Positions 45,788 to 57,493 of a DNA stretch of 64,000 nt are shown piece after piece. The translations under genes were made by a program, and so were the position numbers. The stretch lies in assembly GCA_021787735.1 (NCBI GenBank), contig JAJYLL010000006.1:1-64000 (forward strand). Direction: 5' to 3'. Under the pieces are notes generated by a model that saw nothing but the letters and a program-made list of their open reading frames with translations, did not search any database and was not told where the DNA came from. The stretch is from Acidobacteriota bacterium. GTDB taxonomy: Bacteria > Acidobacteriota > Terriglobia > UBA7540. Numbering within the stretch: the first letter of the stretch is position 1; each line of letters opens with the position of its first letter.

Positions 45788-46543
45788 TTAAAACACCCAC
45801 GCCTCTCCGCGGCGGTGGAGATCGTCAAGGGTCCTCTGCACTTCTTCCTGGGTTCGGTTCTGCGCTTCTTCGCTGGCGCCGTGAGGCACCACAATCGGAG
45901 GCGCGATAAAAATGGCTGCCCGACTGAAGGGATAAGGAAACTGTGTCTGGTCCCAGGTTTTCCTGAACACGTATGCTTTCTTGAGTGCAACGTGAAAGCA
46001 AAGGATGGAAGCACCGGTCGAGCGCGACAGGATGACCGATCCGCGCTTGGCGACAAACCGCGGGCCCCGCGGGCCGTCGATGGTGAACGCCGCATCGCGA
46101 CCGGAGCGCAGGCAGCGAGCCATCTCCGCCAGCGAACGCCCGGCGCCGCGACTGCTCGATCCGCGCGATGCGCCGTAGCCATGCATCTCGATGATGCGCG
46201 CGATGTACTCGCCGTCAAAATTCTGGCTGGTCATCACAACGATGCCACGCCGCCGCCAGAACCAGCACGCCGAGAAAATCTCGCGATGCCAGAAGGTGTA
46301 GATGATGCCCTTCCCTTCGCGGCTTGCCGCCTCCCAGTTTTCCCAGCCCTCCACGTGCCAGCGCAGTGTGCGGCCAATCAAAAGGACCGCAAGATAACCA
46401 ATCCGGCTGGCGACGAAGATCTGAAAGCGCTGCCACCTCGTGAATTCGCGAGGATTCTCCGCGAGTTCGAGGCCGCTATCGCCCACCCCTTCACCGGCCC
46501 GCTTTGTTGCGCCATTCGCCAATTGTTCGGATGCGTTCACCAT
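45788..46543 (-). CDS. DUF374 lysophospholipid acyltransferase-like protein
   Basis: 251 residues of the DUF374/LPLAT family, a group including proteins that acylate lipid A-type acceptors. Visible features: an N-terminal membrane segment (ASRIGYLAVLLIGRTLRW), YTFWHREIFSACWFW in which HRE stands in for the HX4D site, GYGASRGSSSRG, and FTIDGPRGPRFVAKRGSVILSRSTGA. The start is uncertain; an ATG 15 codons upstream (46588) also fits. It lies on the strand opposite the tcmP pair, 23 bases from it. Confidence 0.86.
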   Translation of the reverse strand: MVNASEQLANGATKRAGEGVGDSGLELAENPREFTRWQRFQIFVASRIGYLAVLLIGRTLRWHVEGWENWEAASREGKGIIYTFWHREIFSACWFWRRRGIVVMTSQNFDGEYIARIIEMHGYGASRGSSSRGAGRSLAEMARCLRSGRDAAFTIDGPRGPRFVAKRGSVILSRSTGASILCFHVALKKAYVFRKTWDQTQFPYPFSRAAIFIAPPIVVPHGASEEAQNRTQEEVQRTLDDLHRRGEAWVF

Positions 46544-46612
46544 CGTACCAGTCCGGAACCCGGCCCTCATACGGCCCCGCGCCGTCACACTTCTGCACGG
46601 CCCTACGCCTGT

Positions 46613-48292
<1,680 letters not shown>

Positions 48293-48438
48293 CGGCAGTG
48301 GACCTCGACTTCGAGCATGACAGCCCACACAGAAGCACGCGGGGCTTACTCAAAACTTATCATGAAATTCACAACTCGGAAGATGAGTGCAGGCATGGCA
48401 GCGGGGGCGAAATGTGGCAGCCGCTAAATTCCGGCGAC

Positions 48439-49158
48439 CTACTCGGGCAACGTCGCAAGTTGCTGCTTCATAGCTTCAGCGACGACTGTGTCAGAGCCGA
48501 ACTCTTTCTGAACCTGCTGATAAATCTCGCGGGCGCGTTTCGGTTGCGTCGCCCGGTAAGCGTCCGCCATGGCAAGCAGCGCCGTCGCGCGAGGTACCAT
48601 GGTGGTCGGATGGTCCGCAAGCGCCTGCAGAATCTTGCCGGCTTCGTCGATCTTTCCGGTCTTTGCCAGAACTCCTGCCAGCGCGAACTTGGCTTGCGAA
48701 GAGATCTCTTTGTCAGAGTCATTGCTGGCTTCCCGCAACGTCTTGATGGCGGTTGTCTCATCCCCCAGTTGCGCCTGGCAGACTCCCATCTGGACCAGTG
48801 CGTAACCGGCGGCTTTAGTATGAGGGTAATTTTTGACGACCTCGGAAAACTCCGCGAGGGCCTTCTGATACTTCGCGCCGGCCGTTGGATAGATCTCTGT
48901 GGCCCCCATCAGGCTGGCTTCCTGGCTGCTGCCAACGTACGCATGGAAGGTTGTGACAGCGGCCTGCAGCTCAGTGTTTGCAGCAGCTTCCTGGCGGGCG
49001 TAATAAGCCCTGATCCCCCACACGGCGCCGGCCACGATGATGACCGCAGCGCTGACTATAACGATCTGTTTCCAATGCTCTTCGGCAAGAACCTGAAGAG
49101 CCTCCATCTTTTCCTGGAAATCATCTTGCTTCAGTTGATGGCGTGTATATCGGTCCAC
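48439..49158 (-). CDS. TPR-like periplasmic protein (YfgM-type)
   Basis: 239 residues. A short cytoplasmic N-terminus (DRYTRHQLKQDDFQEKMEALQ) precedes one membrane helix (IVIVSAAVIIVAGAVWGI) and several TPR-like helical pairs (YQKALAEFSEVVKNYPHTKAA, AKFALAGVLAKTGKIDEAGK). This is the layout of YfgM, a periplasmic chaperone-associated protein. The start is a GTG with GGAGGG upstream. It is upstream of the ETF-QO gene on the same strand, about 150 bases away. Confidence 0.85.
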   Translation of the reverse strand: MDRYTRHQLKQDDFQEKMEALQVLAEEHWKQIVIVSAAVIIVAGAVWGIRAYYARQEAAANTELQAAVTTFHAYVGSSQEASLMGATEIYPTAGAKYQKALAEFSEVVKNYPHTKAAGYALVQMGVCQAQLGDETTAIKTLREASNDSDKEISSQAKFALAGVLAKTGKIDEAGKILQALADHPTTMVPRATALLAMADAYRATQPKRAREIYQQVQKEFGSDTVVAEAMKQQLATLPE

Positions 49159-49316
49159 CGTTGTCCCTCCGTTGTTCTAACCCTCGTCATCTTAGCAAGT
49201 GGATTTGGAAAACGTCAATTGATATGGGATCCTGAAGCCGCATCTGTAGGCTCGGCACATTATCCTCCGTCGGGGATACCATCCCGGCGTGTGCGCCGGC
49301 TTCTCCACAGCAAATC

Positions 49317-50408
49317 TCAGGTTGCAGATTCTCCCGTCGCTTCGTGCCCGAATTCAGCTTTGTAGATTTCGAGCAAAGTCACCAGAATGGTGAAGAGGAA
49401 CGGCCCAAGCACAATTCCCAGAAACCCGAAAACGCTGAGCCCACCAATAACACTGATGAATACCCACAGGGTGTGGATTTCCATTCCGCGTTGGATCAGG
49501 ATGGGTTTCAGGATGTTGTCAACGGAGCCCACCACAACGCCAAAGACAGCGAGCATGAGAAGCCCCTTCAGTACCGACCCAGTCAGCATATAGAAGATCA
49601 CCACAGGCCCCCAAATCAGGGCCGTTCCTACAACCGGCACCAAAGAAACCAACGTCATAGCCGCGCCCCAGAGAAGCGGCGAGGAAATGCCGAAAATCAG
49701 AAATCCCAGGCCCCCGAGCGCCCCCTGGACCAGAGCGACCGCCAGGCTCCCCGTAAACGTGGCGTGGACCACGCCGGTGAATTTCTGGATGATTCGTTCT
49801 TCGTACTCCGGCCGAAGGGGGATGAGGGCACGCAACTCGTGCAGGATTTGCGGGCCTCGCAAGAAAAGGTAGTACAGCCCAAACAACATCACAAAGAGCT
49901 GCAGTATGAAGCTCACAAAGCCCGACACCAGCGCGGCGCTTTGCACCACCAGAAACCGACTGCCTGTGCGGACCACTCGCATGGCTGCAGTTCCAAGGTC
50001 CGGGGCTGGCACACCCATTTCGCCGAGCTTCTCACTGAGCTTCTGGTAAGCAGCCGAATTGTGGATCGCCGCGATCCTTGCCGGTACTCCGCTGGCAACC
50101 ATGTTTCCCAGAGAACTGTACGCCTTCACCGACTCTCCTGCCAGCAGGAAAACCAGCAATACAACAGGAAGGATAATGGCCACCGTCAGCAGTGCGCAGC
50201 AAAGAACGCTTGCCAGTTCCTTCTTGTGGAGGTAGCGCTCAATCCGGCGATAAACAGGATAGAAAAGAGTCGCCATTATCGCCGCCCAGACCAGCGAGTC
50301 AAAGAACGGTTTGAGAATGCGCCCGACAAAATAGAGGACAATAGCAAGGAGAATCAGCAGAAAGACCCGTGCAATCCCGCGCTGCCCGGCCCAAAGACTC
50401 TTTTCCAT
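49317..50408 (-). CDS. AI-2E family transporter
   Basis: 363 residues with about eight membrane helices and the family ending FLGIVLGPFLFTILVTLLEIYK. Conserved parts include PFFDSLVWAAIMATLFYPVYRRIER and PVVGTALIWGPVVIFYMLTG. The family includes proteins proposed to export autoinducer-2 and others acting as Na+/H+ antiporters; the substrate cannot be read from sequence. The ATG at 50408 has GAGG upstream; another start six codons earlier is possible. Confidence 0.9.
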   Translation of the reverse strand: MEKSLWAGQRGIARVFLLILLAIVLYFVGRILKPFFDSLVWAAIMATLFYPVYRRIERYLHKKELASVLCCALLTVAIILPVVLLVFLLAGESVKAYSSLGNMVASGVPARIAAIHNSAAYQKLSEKLGEMGVPAPDLGTAAMRVVRTGSRFLVVQSAALVSGFVSFILQLFVMLFGLYYLFLRGPQILHELRALIPLRPEYEERIIQKFTGVVHATFTGSLAVALVQGALGGLGFLIFGISSPLLWGAAMTLVSLVPVVGTALIWGPVVIFYMLTGSVLKGLLMLAVFGVVVGSVDNILKPILIQRGMEIHTLWVFISVIGGLSVFGFLGIVLGPFLFTILVTLLEIYKAEFGHEATGESAT

Positions 50409-50492
50409 TTGCAGCCGCCTCACCAACTTCGAGAACTTGTGAAGATTGTAACTCAGCCTTTGTTGTCCGGCTTGTACTTCATCGAACCGGGA

Positions 50493-53069
50493 TTACGCGA
50501 TATCAACCCCCAACTCAGTTTTGCCGGCAACCTGCGCAGCACTCAGCACAACCCGATCAGTCTGAACCCTACCAGCCGAGGCAAATTTCAAAGGCTGATC
50601 GCCCGGTGGGTGGATGTGAATGGCAATATCCGCCTCAAGGGGCTTCTCAAATTTCAACCGGCAGCGCCAGCGAACGGAGTTTCGAGGTCCGGCAAGCGAT
50701 TCGGTAGTCCATGTTATGGGCCCAAACCGCGTGGGGCAATTTTCAACGTGGATCTTCTCTCCGGCCGCGAACCAATGCTTTGGCGCGGCTTTCTGAAGAT
50801 GAACGACTGCACGATCGTGCTCTTCGTAACAGAGAAGCCATCGCAACCCGAGTGCAGGTTGCAACTCACTATTAACAACGGCCGACCATCCATAACGACT
50901 GCCTTCACCCGGATGTCCACCCGGCAGGTAAGTATCCTCCGGTGAGTAGCGGCTGCCCGAATCCATTGTGTAGCAGGCAAGCGCGTAGAGGGTCAGCAGG
51001 AACGGCCGGTAATCATCCTGGCGAATCAGGTACGCGAGCGTGCCGTGAGACATGAAGTTCGATGTGCGAACAGAGGCGCCGTCGGTGTTCAGGCCCAGAA
51101 TCTGCTCGCCGGCCATCTTGCGATGAATGAAGTGGCCCCGGTCGAGCGCAGCGTCGCCCCAGTCGCTGGTCCACCAATCCATCATGTAGCGGTGGTTCTC
51201 ATAGCTGGACAATTCGGTGGGCTTTCGGTTTGTATCAAAGGGAGTAAATGGTGTGATACCCGCCTGCTTCATTGCCGGATTACGCCTGGCAAGGACCGTC
51301 TTGAATGATTGCTCGATGAGCGGACGCATCCCGGCTGCGATCCCGGCGATCTTGTTCGCTTCCTGCTGAAGTTGCGCATCGTTGTGTTCCCTGCCGGCGC
51401 GTTGCAGGCAGCGAGCGTGCTCCGTCAGACCTCGCCAGGTCCACGCCGCGTTCTGGTAATAGTAGGGATGCGAGTCCGGATAATCATTCCGCGGGTCGCC
51501 GTTGTCCGCTTCCGGCGAACCCCAGATCAGGCCGTGGCGGGGATCGTCCGGCGGAAACACCTGTTTGCTGTACTCGTATCGCTTCAAGACAAAGTCAATC
51601 ATCCGCCTCAGCACCGGGAGGCGTTTTCGGAGCGCCTCAATGTCGCCCGTATAGTCGTAGGCGCGCGCGGAGTTCTCCAGAAAGACTCCGGCGTTCAGCG
51701 GCGCTTCCACCTGGTCCTGCGTGTTGTAAAGGAAATTACCGTCAGGCAGGATGTAGTGCTCGAGATAATGCTGGAAATACGGCTCGCTTTCCTCGGTCAG
51801 GTTCCAGAGCTGATGAACCCAGACGAATTCGTAGTGGGCCACGGGGAACAGCGCGTGGCTGCGTTCAGGAATCTTGGTGTAGGCGCCCTCGCCGATCTGG
51901 TAAGTAGGATTCAGCCCGCGGTAGCTTGCGCGCGCAAGAGCAATTCCCGCTCGCGCGCCGTCCAGCAACCAGGGGTCCGGGATCTCCACTTTCATCTTGT
52001 CTTCGAAGAAATGGCGCCATTGGTTCCACACACCCACGAGACCTGCAAAAAAATCTTCGCGCGATCCGTTCCAGAACTGCTCGGTGAATTCAGACTCGTG
52101 GTGCAACGACTGGGAGCCCGATCCCTCTTCCATCCCTCTGTTAGCGCGCGGCTGCCGCATCACACGAATGCGGCCAACGGGCTTCGCGTCCGCCCCTTGC
52201 GGCAGAACAGCCATCACCTCGTATCCCATCTTGAACGTGGGATTCCAAACGCCTATGTCCGCGGCGGGAAGGTACCCGCCCATGCAGGTTCGCTTGCTGT
52301 AGCCCTCGACATAATCGTAGATGTATTCCAGAAACGCCGGCGGTTCAAGCAGTCGACCCGTCATGTCGGGAGCCCAGAGCGATTGAGGGTCTGTGCCAAA
52401 CTCGCGCGACGTGCCATCAGGCTCCAGCCACATCGCCCCCTCAGGACCCGTGTCACCATTCGCCACCAGGGTCCAACCGATAAATTCAGGCGCCAGCGCC
52501 CCCACGTTTTCGTAGCACGGGTCTTCGCTCGACTCCAGAATGTAATTGCCGTAAATGTCCGGTCCAGGCATGTATGCTTCAGGACGTTTGAGCTCACCCA
52601 ACTTTTCAGGCGGGTTCACAGGCCGCGGACGAATTTTCGAGAGGTCGCCGATGCGTTTCGGAATGTGCGCAACTTCTCCCTCCTCCGTTACGTAAGCAAT
52701 CGCACCCTGATGCGTGACGTGCTTTTCAAACACGGCGGTGGGAACGCCATTGAGCCACGGCAGGACAGCCACCAATTGCCATCCGTTCACCGCCTCGCTC
52801 ACTTTCAGTGTTCGGGACGCGCCACCGTGCTGCGCCTTCACTGCGTCACCGTCAATCGCCAGCACGTTCGGCGCGTCCTGCAGCGCCTCTCTTTCTCCCG
52901 ACAGGAACAGGTTGTACTCGTTCGCGATCCTGCCCGGTCGGTATTTCCCTGCCGTCTGCCGAGTGCCATGAGGTCCAGAGGCACCGGCCTGCTGTCGCGC
53001 AACAAGATTCCCGGCGCCGGCCGCAGGCGCCAGCGCAGTCAAATATTTCAGGAACAATCGTCTTTCCAT
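50493..53069 (-). CDS. Secreted six-hairpin glycosidase-like protein
   Basis: 858 residues. The N-terminus (MERRLFLKYLTALAPAAGAG) is a signal with a Tat-like ERRLFLK motif. The central 450 residues look like an (alpha/alpha)6 toroid: LEHYILPDGNFLYNTQDQVEAPLNAGVF, GLIWGSPEADNGDPRNDYP, and YYYQNAAWTWRGLTEHARCL. The C-terminal 130 residues are beta-rich. The exact glycoside hydrolase family is not clear. The ATG at 53069 with AAAGGGAG decides the start. A sugar porter gene lies just upstream on the same strand, pointing to uptake of the released sugar. Confidence 0.8.
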   Translation of the reverse strand: MERRLFLKYLTALAPAAGAGNLVARQQAGASGPHGTRQTAGKYRPGRIANEYNLFLSGEREALQDAPNVLAIDGDAVKAQHGGASRTLKVSEAVNGWQLVAVLPWLNGVPTAVFEKHVTHQGAIAYVTEEGEVAHIPKRIGDLSKIRPRPVNPPEKLGELKRPEAYMPGPDIYGNYILESSEDPCYENVGALAPEFIGWTLVANGDTGPEGAMWLEPDGTSREFGTDPQSLWAPDMTGRLLEPPAFLEYIYDYVEGYSKRTCMGGYLPAADIGVWNPTFKMGYEVMAVLPQGADAKPVGRIRVMRQPRANRGMEEGSGSQSLHHESEFTEQFWNGSREDFFAGLVGVWNQWRHFFEDKMKVEIPDPWLLDGARAGIALARASYRGLNPTYQIGEGAYTKIPERSHALFPVAHYEFVWVHQLWNLTEESEPYFQHYLEHYILPDGNFLYNTQDQVEAPLNAGVFLENSARAYDYTGDIEALRKRLPVLRRMIDFVLKRYEYSKQVFPPDDPRHGLIWGSPEADNGDPRNDYPDSHPYYYQNAAWTWRGLTEHARCLQRAGREHNDAQLQQEANKIAGIAAGMRPLIEQSFKTVLARRNPAMKQAGITPFTPFDTNRKPTELSSYENHRYMMDWWTSDWGDAALDRGHFIHRKMAGEQILGLNTDGASVRTSNFMSHGTLAYLIRQDDYRPFLLTLYALACYTMDSGSRYSPEDTYLPGGHPGEGSRYGWSAVVNSELQPALGLRWLLCYEEHDRAVVHLQKAAPKHWFAAGEKIHVENCPTRFGPITWTTESLAGPRNSVRWRCRLKFEKPLEADIAIHIHPPGDQPLKFASAGRVQTDRVVLSAAQVAGKTELGVDIA

Positions 53070-53116
53070 GGTCACGCTCCCTTTACCCGAAATCGCCAAG
53101 TGTGCCGTTACAAGGC

Positions 53117-54550
53117 TCAGGTCAGTTCCTGCTCGATTTCTTCCAGCGTTTTCCCTTTTGTCTCCGGCAACCGATATTGGATAAACACAAATCCCAGAAC
53201 GCAAATCCCAGAGTAAATCCAGAACGTCACCGCTGGACCGAAACTGTGATTAAGAAGCGGAAATGTATATGTAAGAATGAAGGATGCTATCCACAGCGAA
53301 CTGACAGCAAACGACATTCCGATTCCGCGGATGCGGTTGGGAAAAATCTCCGCAATCACAACCCACGTGACCGGCGCGAGCGACATGGCATAACAGGCGA
53401 TTGCCGCGACCACCAGCAGCAACATGTAGAAACCGTGGCTCCCTCTGTGGTAACCGATGCCGAGGACAATGTAGGTCATCGCAAGGCCAGCCGAACCAAC
53501 CAGCATCAGAAATCGCCGGCCTGCCTTGTCCACCATGGCAATCGCCACAATCGTAAAAACGAGGTTGACGGCTCCGGTCACAACAATGTCAAAGAGAATT
53601 CCGGAAATGTTATACCCGGCGGCGGAGAATACTTCTTCCGCGTAGTTGAAAATCACGTTGATGCCGCACCACTGCTGGAACACCGCCAGCACAATCGCCA
53701 GCAACAGAATTTTCAAGGCCCTGGGATCAAAGAGGGCTGCGAGTTCACTCCTGCTGCGCGTATGACCGCCTTCACTTTGAACTGGCAGGCTGGCTTCAAT
53801 CTCGGCAAGAGCCTGTGCGCTGTATTCTTCGCCCCCGATTCTCGCCAGGATACGGCGAGCTTCCCACTCACGCCGCTTCCCGGCAAGCCACCTGGGACTT
53901 TCAGGGACGGCAAACATGCAGAAGAAGAACAATGCTGCGGGAATGGCTGTCACGCCGAACATCCATCGCCAACCAAGTTGGCCATTCCAGGAGTTCAGAA
54001 TCTGCAGGGCCGTAGCGTCCGCGGGCACCGGCCGGGCAATGGCCCAGTTGATAAACTGCGCCAGCAGGATGCCGCTCACAATTGTGAGTTGATTCAGCGA
54101 AACGAGCTTGCCGCGCACTTGCGCCGGCGCGAGCTCAGCGATGTACATCGGCGAAAGGCTGGAGGCGAGCCCAATGCCAACGCCGCCTGAGATGCGCGCC
54201 ACGACAAAGTGGCTGAAGCTACCCGCCAGGGCCGTGGCGAGCGACGACACTCCAAACAGGAGTGCCGAAACAATCAGCAGACGCTTGCGGCCAAAGCGAT
54301 CGCTGAGCGTGCCGGAAATCAGCGCGCCCACTAAACAGCCGGCCAGCGCGCAACTCATGGCCCAGCCCTGCTGCCAGGCCGCCGTCAAATGAAAGAACTT
54401 TTCGTAGAACGGCTTGGCGCCGCCGATTACAACCCAGTCGTAACCAAACAGCAGGCCGCCCATCGCGGCCACGGCAGAAATGGCATAGGTGTAAGTCTTG
54501 TTATAGGAAGCTTGTACCACAGCAAGTTCCGGTTTGGAGTCTGGAACCAT
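53117..54550 (-). CDS. Sugar porter family MFS transporter
   Basis: 477 residues with twelve membrane helices. Sugar porter signatures are visible: GYDWVVIGGA in helix 1, GTLSDRFGRKRLL in the helix 2-3 loop, VARISGGVGIGLASSLSPMY, PESPRWLAGKRREWEA after helix 6, and a final RLPETKGKTLEEIEQEL. Likely a proton-sugar symporter or facilitator. It precedes the glycosidase gene by about 50 bases on the same strand, so the two form a carbohydrate-use operon. Confidence 0.93.
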   Translation of the reverse strand: MVPDSKPELAVVQASYNKTYTYAISAVAAMGGLLFGYDWVVIGGAKPFYEKFFHLTAAWQQGWAMSCALAGCLVGALISGTLSDRFGRKRLLIVSALLFGVSSLATALAGSFSHFVVARISGGVGIGLASSLSPMYIAELAPAQVRGKLVSLNQLTIVSGILLAQFINWAIARPVPADATALQILNSWNGQLGWRWMFGVTAIPAALFFFCMFAVPESPRWLAGKRREWEARRILARIGGEEYSAQALAEIEASLPVQSEGGHTRSRSELAALFDPRALKILLLAIVLAVFQQWCGINVIFNYAEEVFSAAGYNISGILFDIVVTGAVNLVFTIVAIAMVDKAGRRFLMLVGSAGLAMTYIVLGIGYHRGSHGFYMLLLVVAAIACYAMSLAPVTWVVIAEIFPNRIRGIGMSFAVSSLWIASFILTYTFPLLNHSFGPAVTFWIYSGICVLGFVFIQYRLPETKGKTLEEIEQELT

Positions 54551-54772
54551 GGGGCCTTTCCGCAGTGACTTCTGGAACCAGTAAACGCGTCACTAGGGTA
54601 CAGCCGCATGCAGCCTACCGGCAAGCGCATTGCGAAGCAGGGACATCCGCCTGCCCGGTTCCAGAAAGAGATACGACCCGGGACCGACAATGCAAAAGTC
54701 TCTTTCAGCGCATGAGTGAAATACTAGTGGTGAACTACAACCTGTATGAAGAGGCTGCCTGGTCCGTTTCAT

Positions 54773-55840
54773 CTATCGCTGATCACTTAACGGAAAGCTC
54801 TGCCCGGCATTATTTGAAGTGAGCACGTTGCCAAAACCAGGCGTCAGCCATAGCTCGGTTGGAAAGCGGTCCGGCACAAGGAGCAAGTCCACAGAGGGCG
54901 TGAATTTCTTGAGAATTTCCCGTGATCCCTTCAGACCCGCGACAAAGAACGCAGTCGACAGCGCATCGGCTGTAACAGCGTCATTACACAGAACGGTCAC
55001 GCTGGCTGTTTCTGTAACCGGATACCCTGTTCGCGGATCGATAATGTGGGAGTATCGCTGGCCCAGGATGTCCACGAAACGCTCGTAGCTTCCTGATGTG
55101 GAAACCGCCATCCCACTGGGCAGCGCGATTTTGCCGATGATGCTCGATCGGTCAAAGGGGTCCCTCACACCGATCTGCCAATCCTCTCGCCGCGAAGGAC
55201 GCCCGGCAACGCGAACGTTGCCGCTGAAATCGATGAGGAAATCGCGGATTCCTGCGCTCAAACAATAGTCGTAGGCGCGATCGATGGCATAGCCTTTGGC
55301 AATCCCTCCCACATCCACTGACATACCTTTGAGTGAGAGAAAAGCCGTCCCGTCGTGGAGCACTAGCCCTCGGTGATCTACCAATTTGAGAAGTTTGCCG
55401 ATGGATTGGTCCGAAGGCAGGGTGTTTGGAACCGCCGCCCCATTAAATCCCCAAAGGCTAGCCAGCGGAGCGGCAGTGATGTTGAAGACGCCCACGCTCA
55501 GGCTCCCAAAACGCTGGCCCAGGCTGAGTACCTGATAAGTGTCGGCAGGGACCTTGACAGGTGCCACGCCCGCCATTCTTGCAATCTCGCTGATAGCACT
55601 GTCAGACCGGTAGGCGCTCATCTCGCGTTCCAGCCGGTCAAAGATAGCGCGGACATGTTGGGTCACTGGCTCGATGCGGTCAGCGCAGTCGCTGCCGAGC
55701 GTGATTGTCGCCAAGGTCCCCATGGACCGAAACGCCTGGCTGGGAAGTTCAGGTGTTTGAAAGAAGCGAGGGTGGGAGTTCAAGGGCACGCAGGCACGGG
55801 CCCGTTCGAGCGCGGTACGAATCAGCCCCTTCGAACTCAT
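54773..55840 (-). CDS. apbE: FAD:protein FMN transferase (ApbE family)
   Basis: 355 residues. ApbE attaches FMN covalently to a Ser/Thr of target flavoproteins outside the membrane. Motifs: RSMGTLATITLG, REMSAYRSDSAISEIA, SVDVGGIAKGYAIDRAYD, FLIDFSGNVRVAGRP, YSHIIDPRTGYPV and VTADALSTAFFVAG, with the magnesium-site Asp/Thr. No obvious lipoprotein signal is seen. The start is uncertain, with an ATG also at 55885. It lies next to the DoxX fusion gene on the same strand; the flavinylated substrate is not recognisable nearby. Confidence 0.9.
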   Translation of the reverse strand: MSSKGLIRTALERARACVPLNSHPRFFQTPELPSQAFRSMGTLATITLGSDCADRIEPVTQHVRAIFDRLEREMSAYRSDSAISEIARMAGVAPVKVPADTYQVLSLGQRFGSLSVGVFNITAAPLASLWGFNGAAVPNTLPSDQSIGKLLKLVDHRGLVLHDGTAFLSLKGMSVDVGGIAKGYAIDRAYDYCLSAGIRDFLIDFSGNVRVAGRPSRREDWQIGVRDPFDRSSIIGKIALPSGMAVSTSGSYERFVDILGQRYSHIIDPRTGYPVTETASVTVLCNDAVTADALSTAFFVAGLKGSREILKKFTPSVDLLLVPDRFPTELWLTPGFGNVLTSNNAGQSFPLSDQR

Positions 55841-55924
55841 GGAGTTTCTTGCCAGCGGTGGCCGTTTGTCTGGCGCATGGCGCAAACGGCACGCGCTCTT
55901 TTGCCTCGATTAACCATCCGCAAC

Positions 55925-57493
55925 TCACGCATACCAGGGACGCTGGCGGTTCTTCAGGCTTGAAAGTACTTCCGTGGCGACATTGACATCCTCGACCACC
56001 TGAAAGTCAAACATCCCGACGCAAATAAAGTCGGCACCGTTTTCAAAGGCAAAACGAAAGCCATCCTTGGGAAGAAAGGCACCGGCCGCCAGAACCTTGA
56101 ATGCGATCCACGGCTTCTTGACGGTCCCCATGAATTCGATAGTCTCTTCCGGAAAGAGGTCGAACATATTGTCTTTCCACGCACCGTGGGCAAGCTTCGG
56201 GTCGATGATCGAGAATTCGACGCGGTCGTTTCGCGGCGTTGCAGACCAGTAATTGTCGCTATGCAGAGTTTTGACATAGAAGTCCGGATTCAGCCCGGCC
56301 TTCTCGCACTGGATCGGAACCTCGATCGAGTGTGCGCCAATCCCTGCCGGGACGCCCCGGCTTTTGATGTAGTCCAGCGCTTTGCCCAGCACATCGATCT
56401 GCTGATTCTTGACGAAAAGATCCCCCTCAACTCCACGAATGTAGAGCAAGTTCCCTCCGTAATCGATGGCCTTGTCAACAGTACCCTTAAGGTCTGTTGG
56501 CTTGGGCTCTCCCCACACCTGGACGAGCGTTTGCATTTTGGATGAGTTCAGTTCGCGGTATTTGGCGAACAGGGGTAGTTCGTTCGGATCGGCACAAAAA
56601 GTGTTGACGCCTGCTCGTTCTGCCAGTTCGAGCGTTTCAAGGACCTTGCGGTCTGTGTTGTAGGCCTTGAAAAGCTGTGAGCCATAGACGAGGTCCCGCG
56701 AATGGGAGTAGCCGCCAATCAAGTTGCCACCCAGAATCACGCGGCTGACTTTCAAGCCTCCAAGAGTCCCCGTAGGAAGTTGGCCCTTCAGATCTTTCAG
56801 GCTCAGGTCCTGCAATTTGATGGTTGCTCCCGTGATGGCATGGACTTTTTCCCATTCGTACTTCCGATGTGTGGCGTATCCCAAAACACCAAGGACGGGG
56901 GCTCCAATCAGGTTTTCCAATGTTCTGCGCCGGGAAAGGGAGACGGCGGCAGGCGCCGAGGTTGCTTCCCTTGCGCCCGATTTCCTGCGTGATCGCCAGT
57001 CTTGCAACAACCGGTCAAGCCCCCATAGTCTGCTACCGGGCAGCGCCAGGAACACGACAAGCACCAGCAGTTCCACCAGATTCTTATTCACGACCAGGTA
57101 ATGCCCCTCGACCGGAACGCGGTAATCCGTCCTGATCAAGGGAGTCTGGGCAAGGTAGTAAAGCGCCAGTAGAGCAACGCCGAAGCTGCTGGCCAGGCGC
57201 GTGAGGCACCCGAGAATCAGCGCGCCTCCAATCAGAACCAGACCCCACGTATTCAGAAAGTCAACCACACGCACCAAGTTGGGGCTCGCTCCCAGCCAGT
57301 GGAAAAAGTTCTGGAAGAACCCGCGCGATAACAATAGATAGGGGGCCGATGTCCAGTTCGGCATCAACAGTTTGGCAAACCCCTCGTAAAGAAATTGCCA
57401 TCCGATAGCAATCCGCAGAATTAGAAGGACGACAGTCATCGGTTTCCAGGTTGAAGCATATTCGGGCAACCGTTCAACACCGGGTTCAGTCAT
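55925..57493 (-). CDS. DoxX-domain membrane protein fused to a C-terminal TIM-barrel-like domain
   Basis: 522 residues in two parts. Residues about 18-155 form a four-helix DoxX domain (LRIAIGWQFLYEGFAKLLMP). A linker with the Tat-like SRRRTLENL (187-195) and a hydrophobic segment follow. Residues 245-520 look like an aldo/keto-reductase-type barrel: SRVILGGNLIGGYSHSRD, LELAERAGVNTFCA, PWIAFKVLAAGAF. DoxX proteins handle quinones or sulfur compounds in membranes. The join implies the barrel sits outside the inner membrane. The ATG at 57493 follows GGAAGGG. A TGTGAC-N4-GTCACA site lies 137 bases upstream. Confidence 0.8.
   Translation of the reverse strand: MTEPGVERLPEYASTWKPMTVVLLILRIAIGWQFLYEGFAKLLMPNWTSAPYLLLSRGFFQNFFHWLGASPNLVRVVDFLNTWGLVLIGGALILGCLTRLASSFGVALLALYYLAQTPLIRTDYRVPVEGHYLVVNKNLVELLVLVVFLALPGSRLWGLDRLLQDWRSRRKSGAREATSAPAAVSLSRRRTLENLIGAPVLGVLGYATHRKYEWEKVHAITGATIKLQDLSLKDLKGQLPTGTLGGLKVSRVILGGNLIGGYSHSRDLVYGSQLFKAYNTDRKVLETLELAERAGVNTFCADPNELPLFAKYRELNSSKMQTLVQVWGEPKPTDLKGTVDKAIDYGGNLLYIRGVEGDLFVKNQQIDVLGKALDYIKSRGVPAGIGAHSIEVPIQCEKAGLNPDFYVKTLHSDNYWSATPRNDRVEFSIIDPKLAHGAWKDNMFDLFPEETIEFMGTVKKPWIAFKVLAAGAFLPKDGFRFAFENGADFICVGMFDFQVVEDVNVATEVLSSLKNRQRPWYA

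Noticed and set aside
49344-50945. Plus-strand frame (533 codons)
   Set aside because: It is antisense to the AI-2E transporter, and its composition is Gln/Arg/His-rich as expected for a complement of a membrane protein.
51309-53216. Long plus-strand frame (635 codons)
   Set aside because: It lies opposite the six-hairpin glycosidase gene and shows no domain or start signal.
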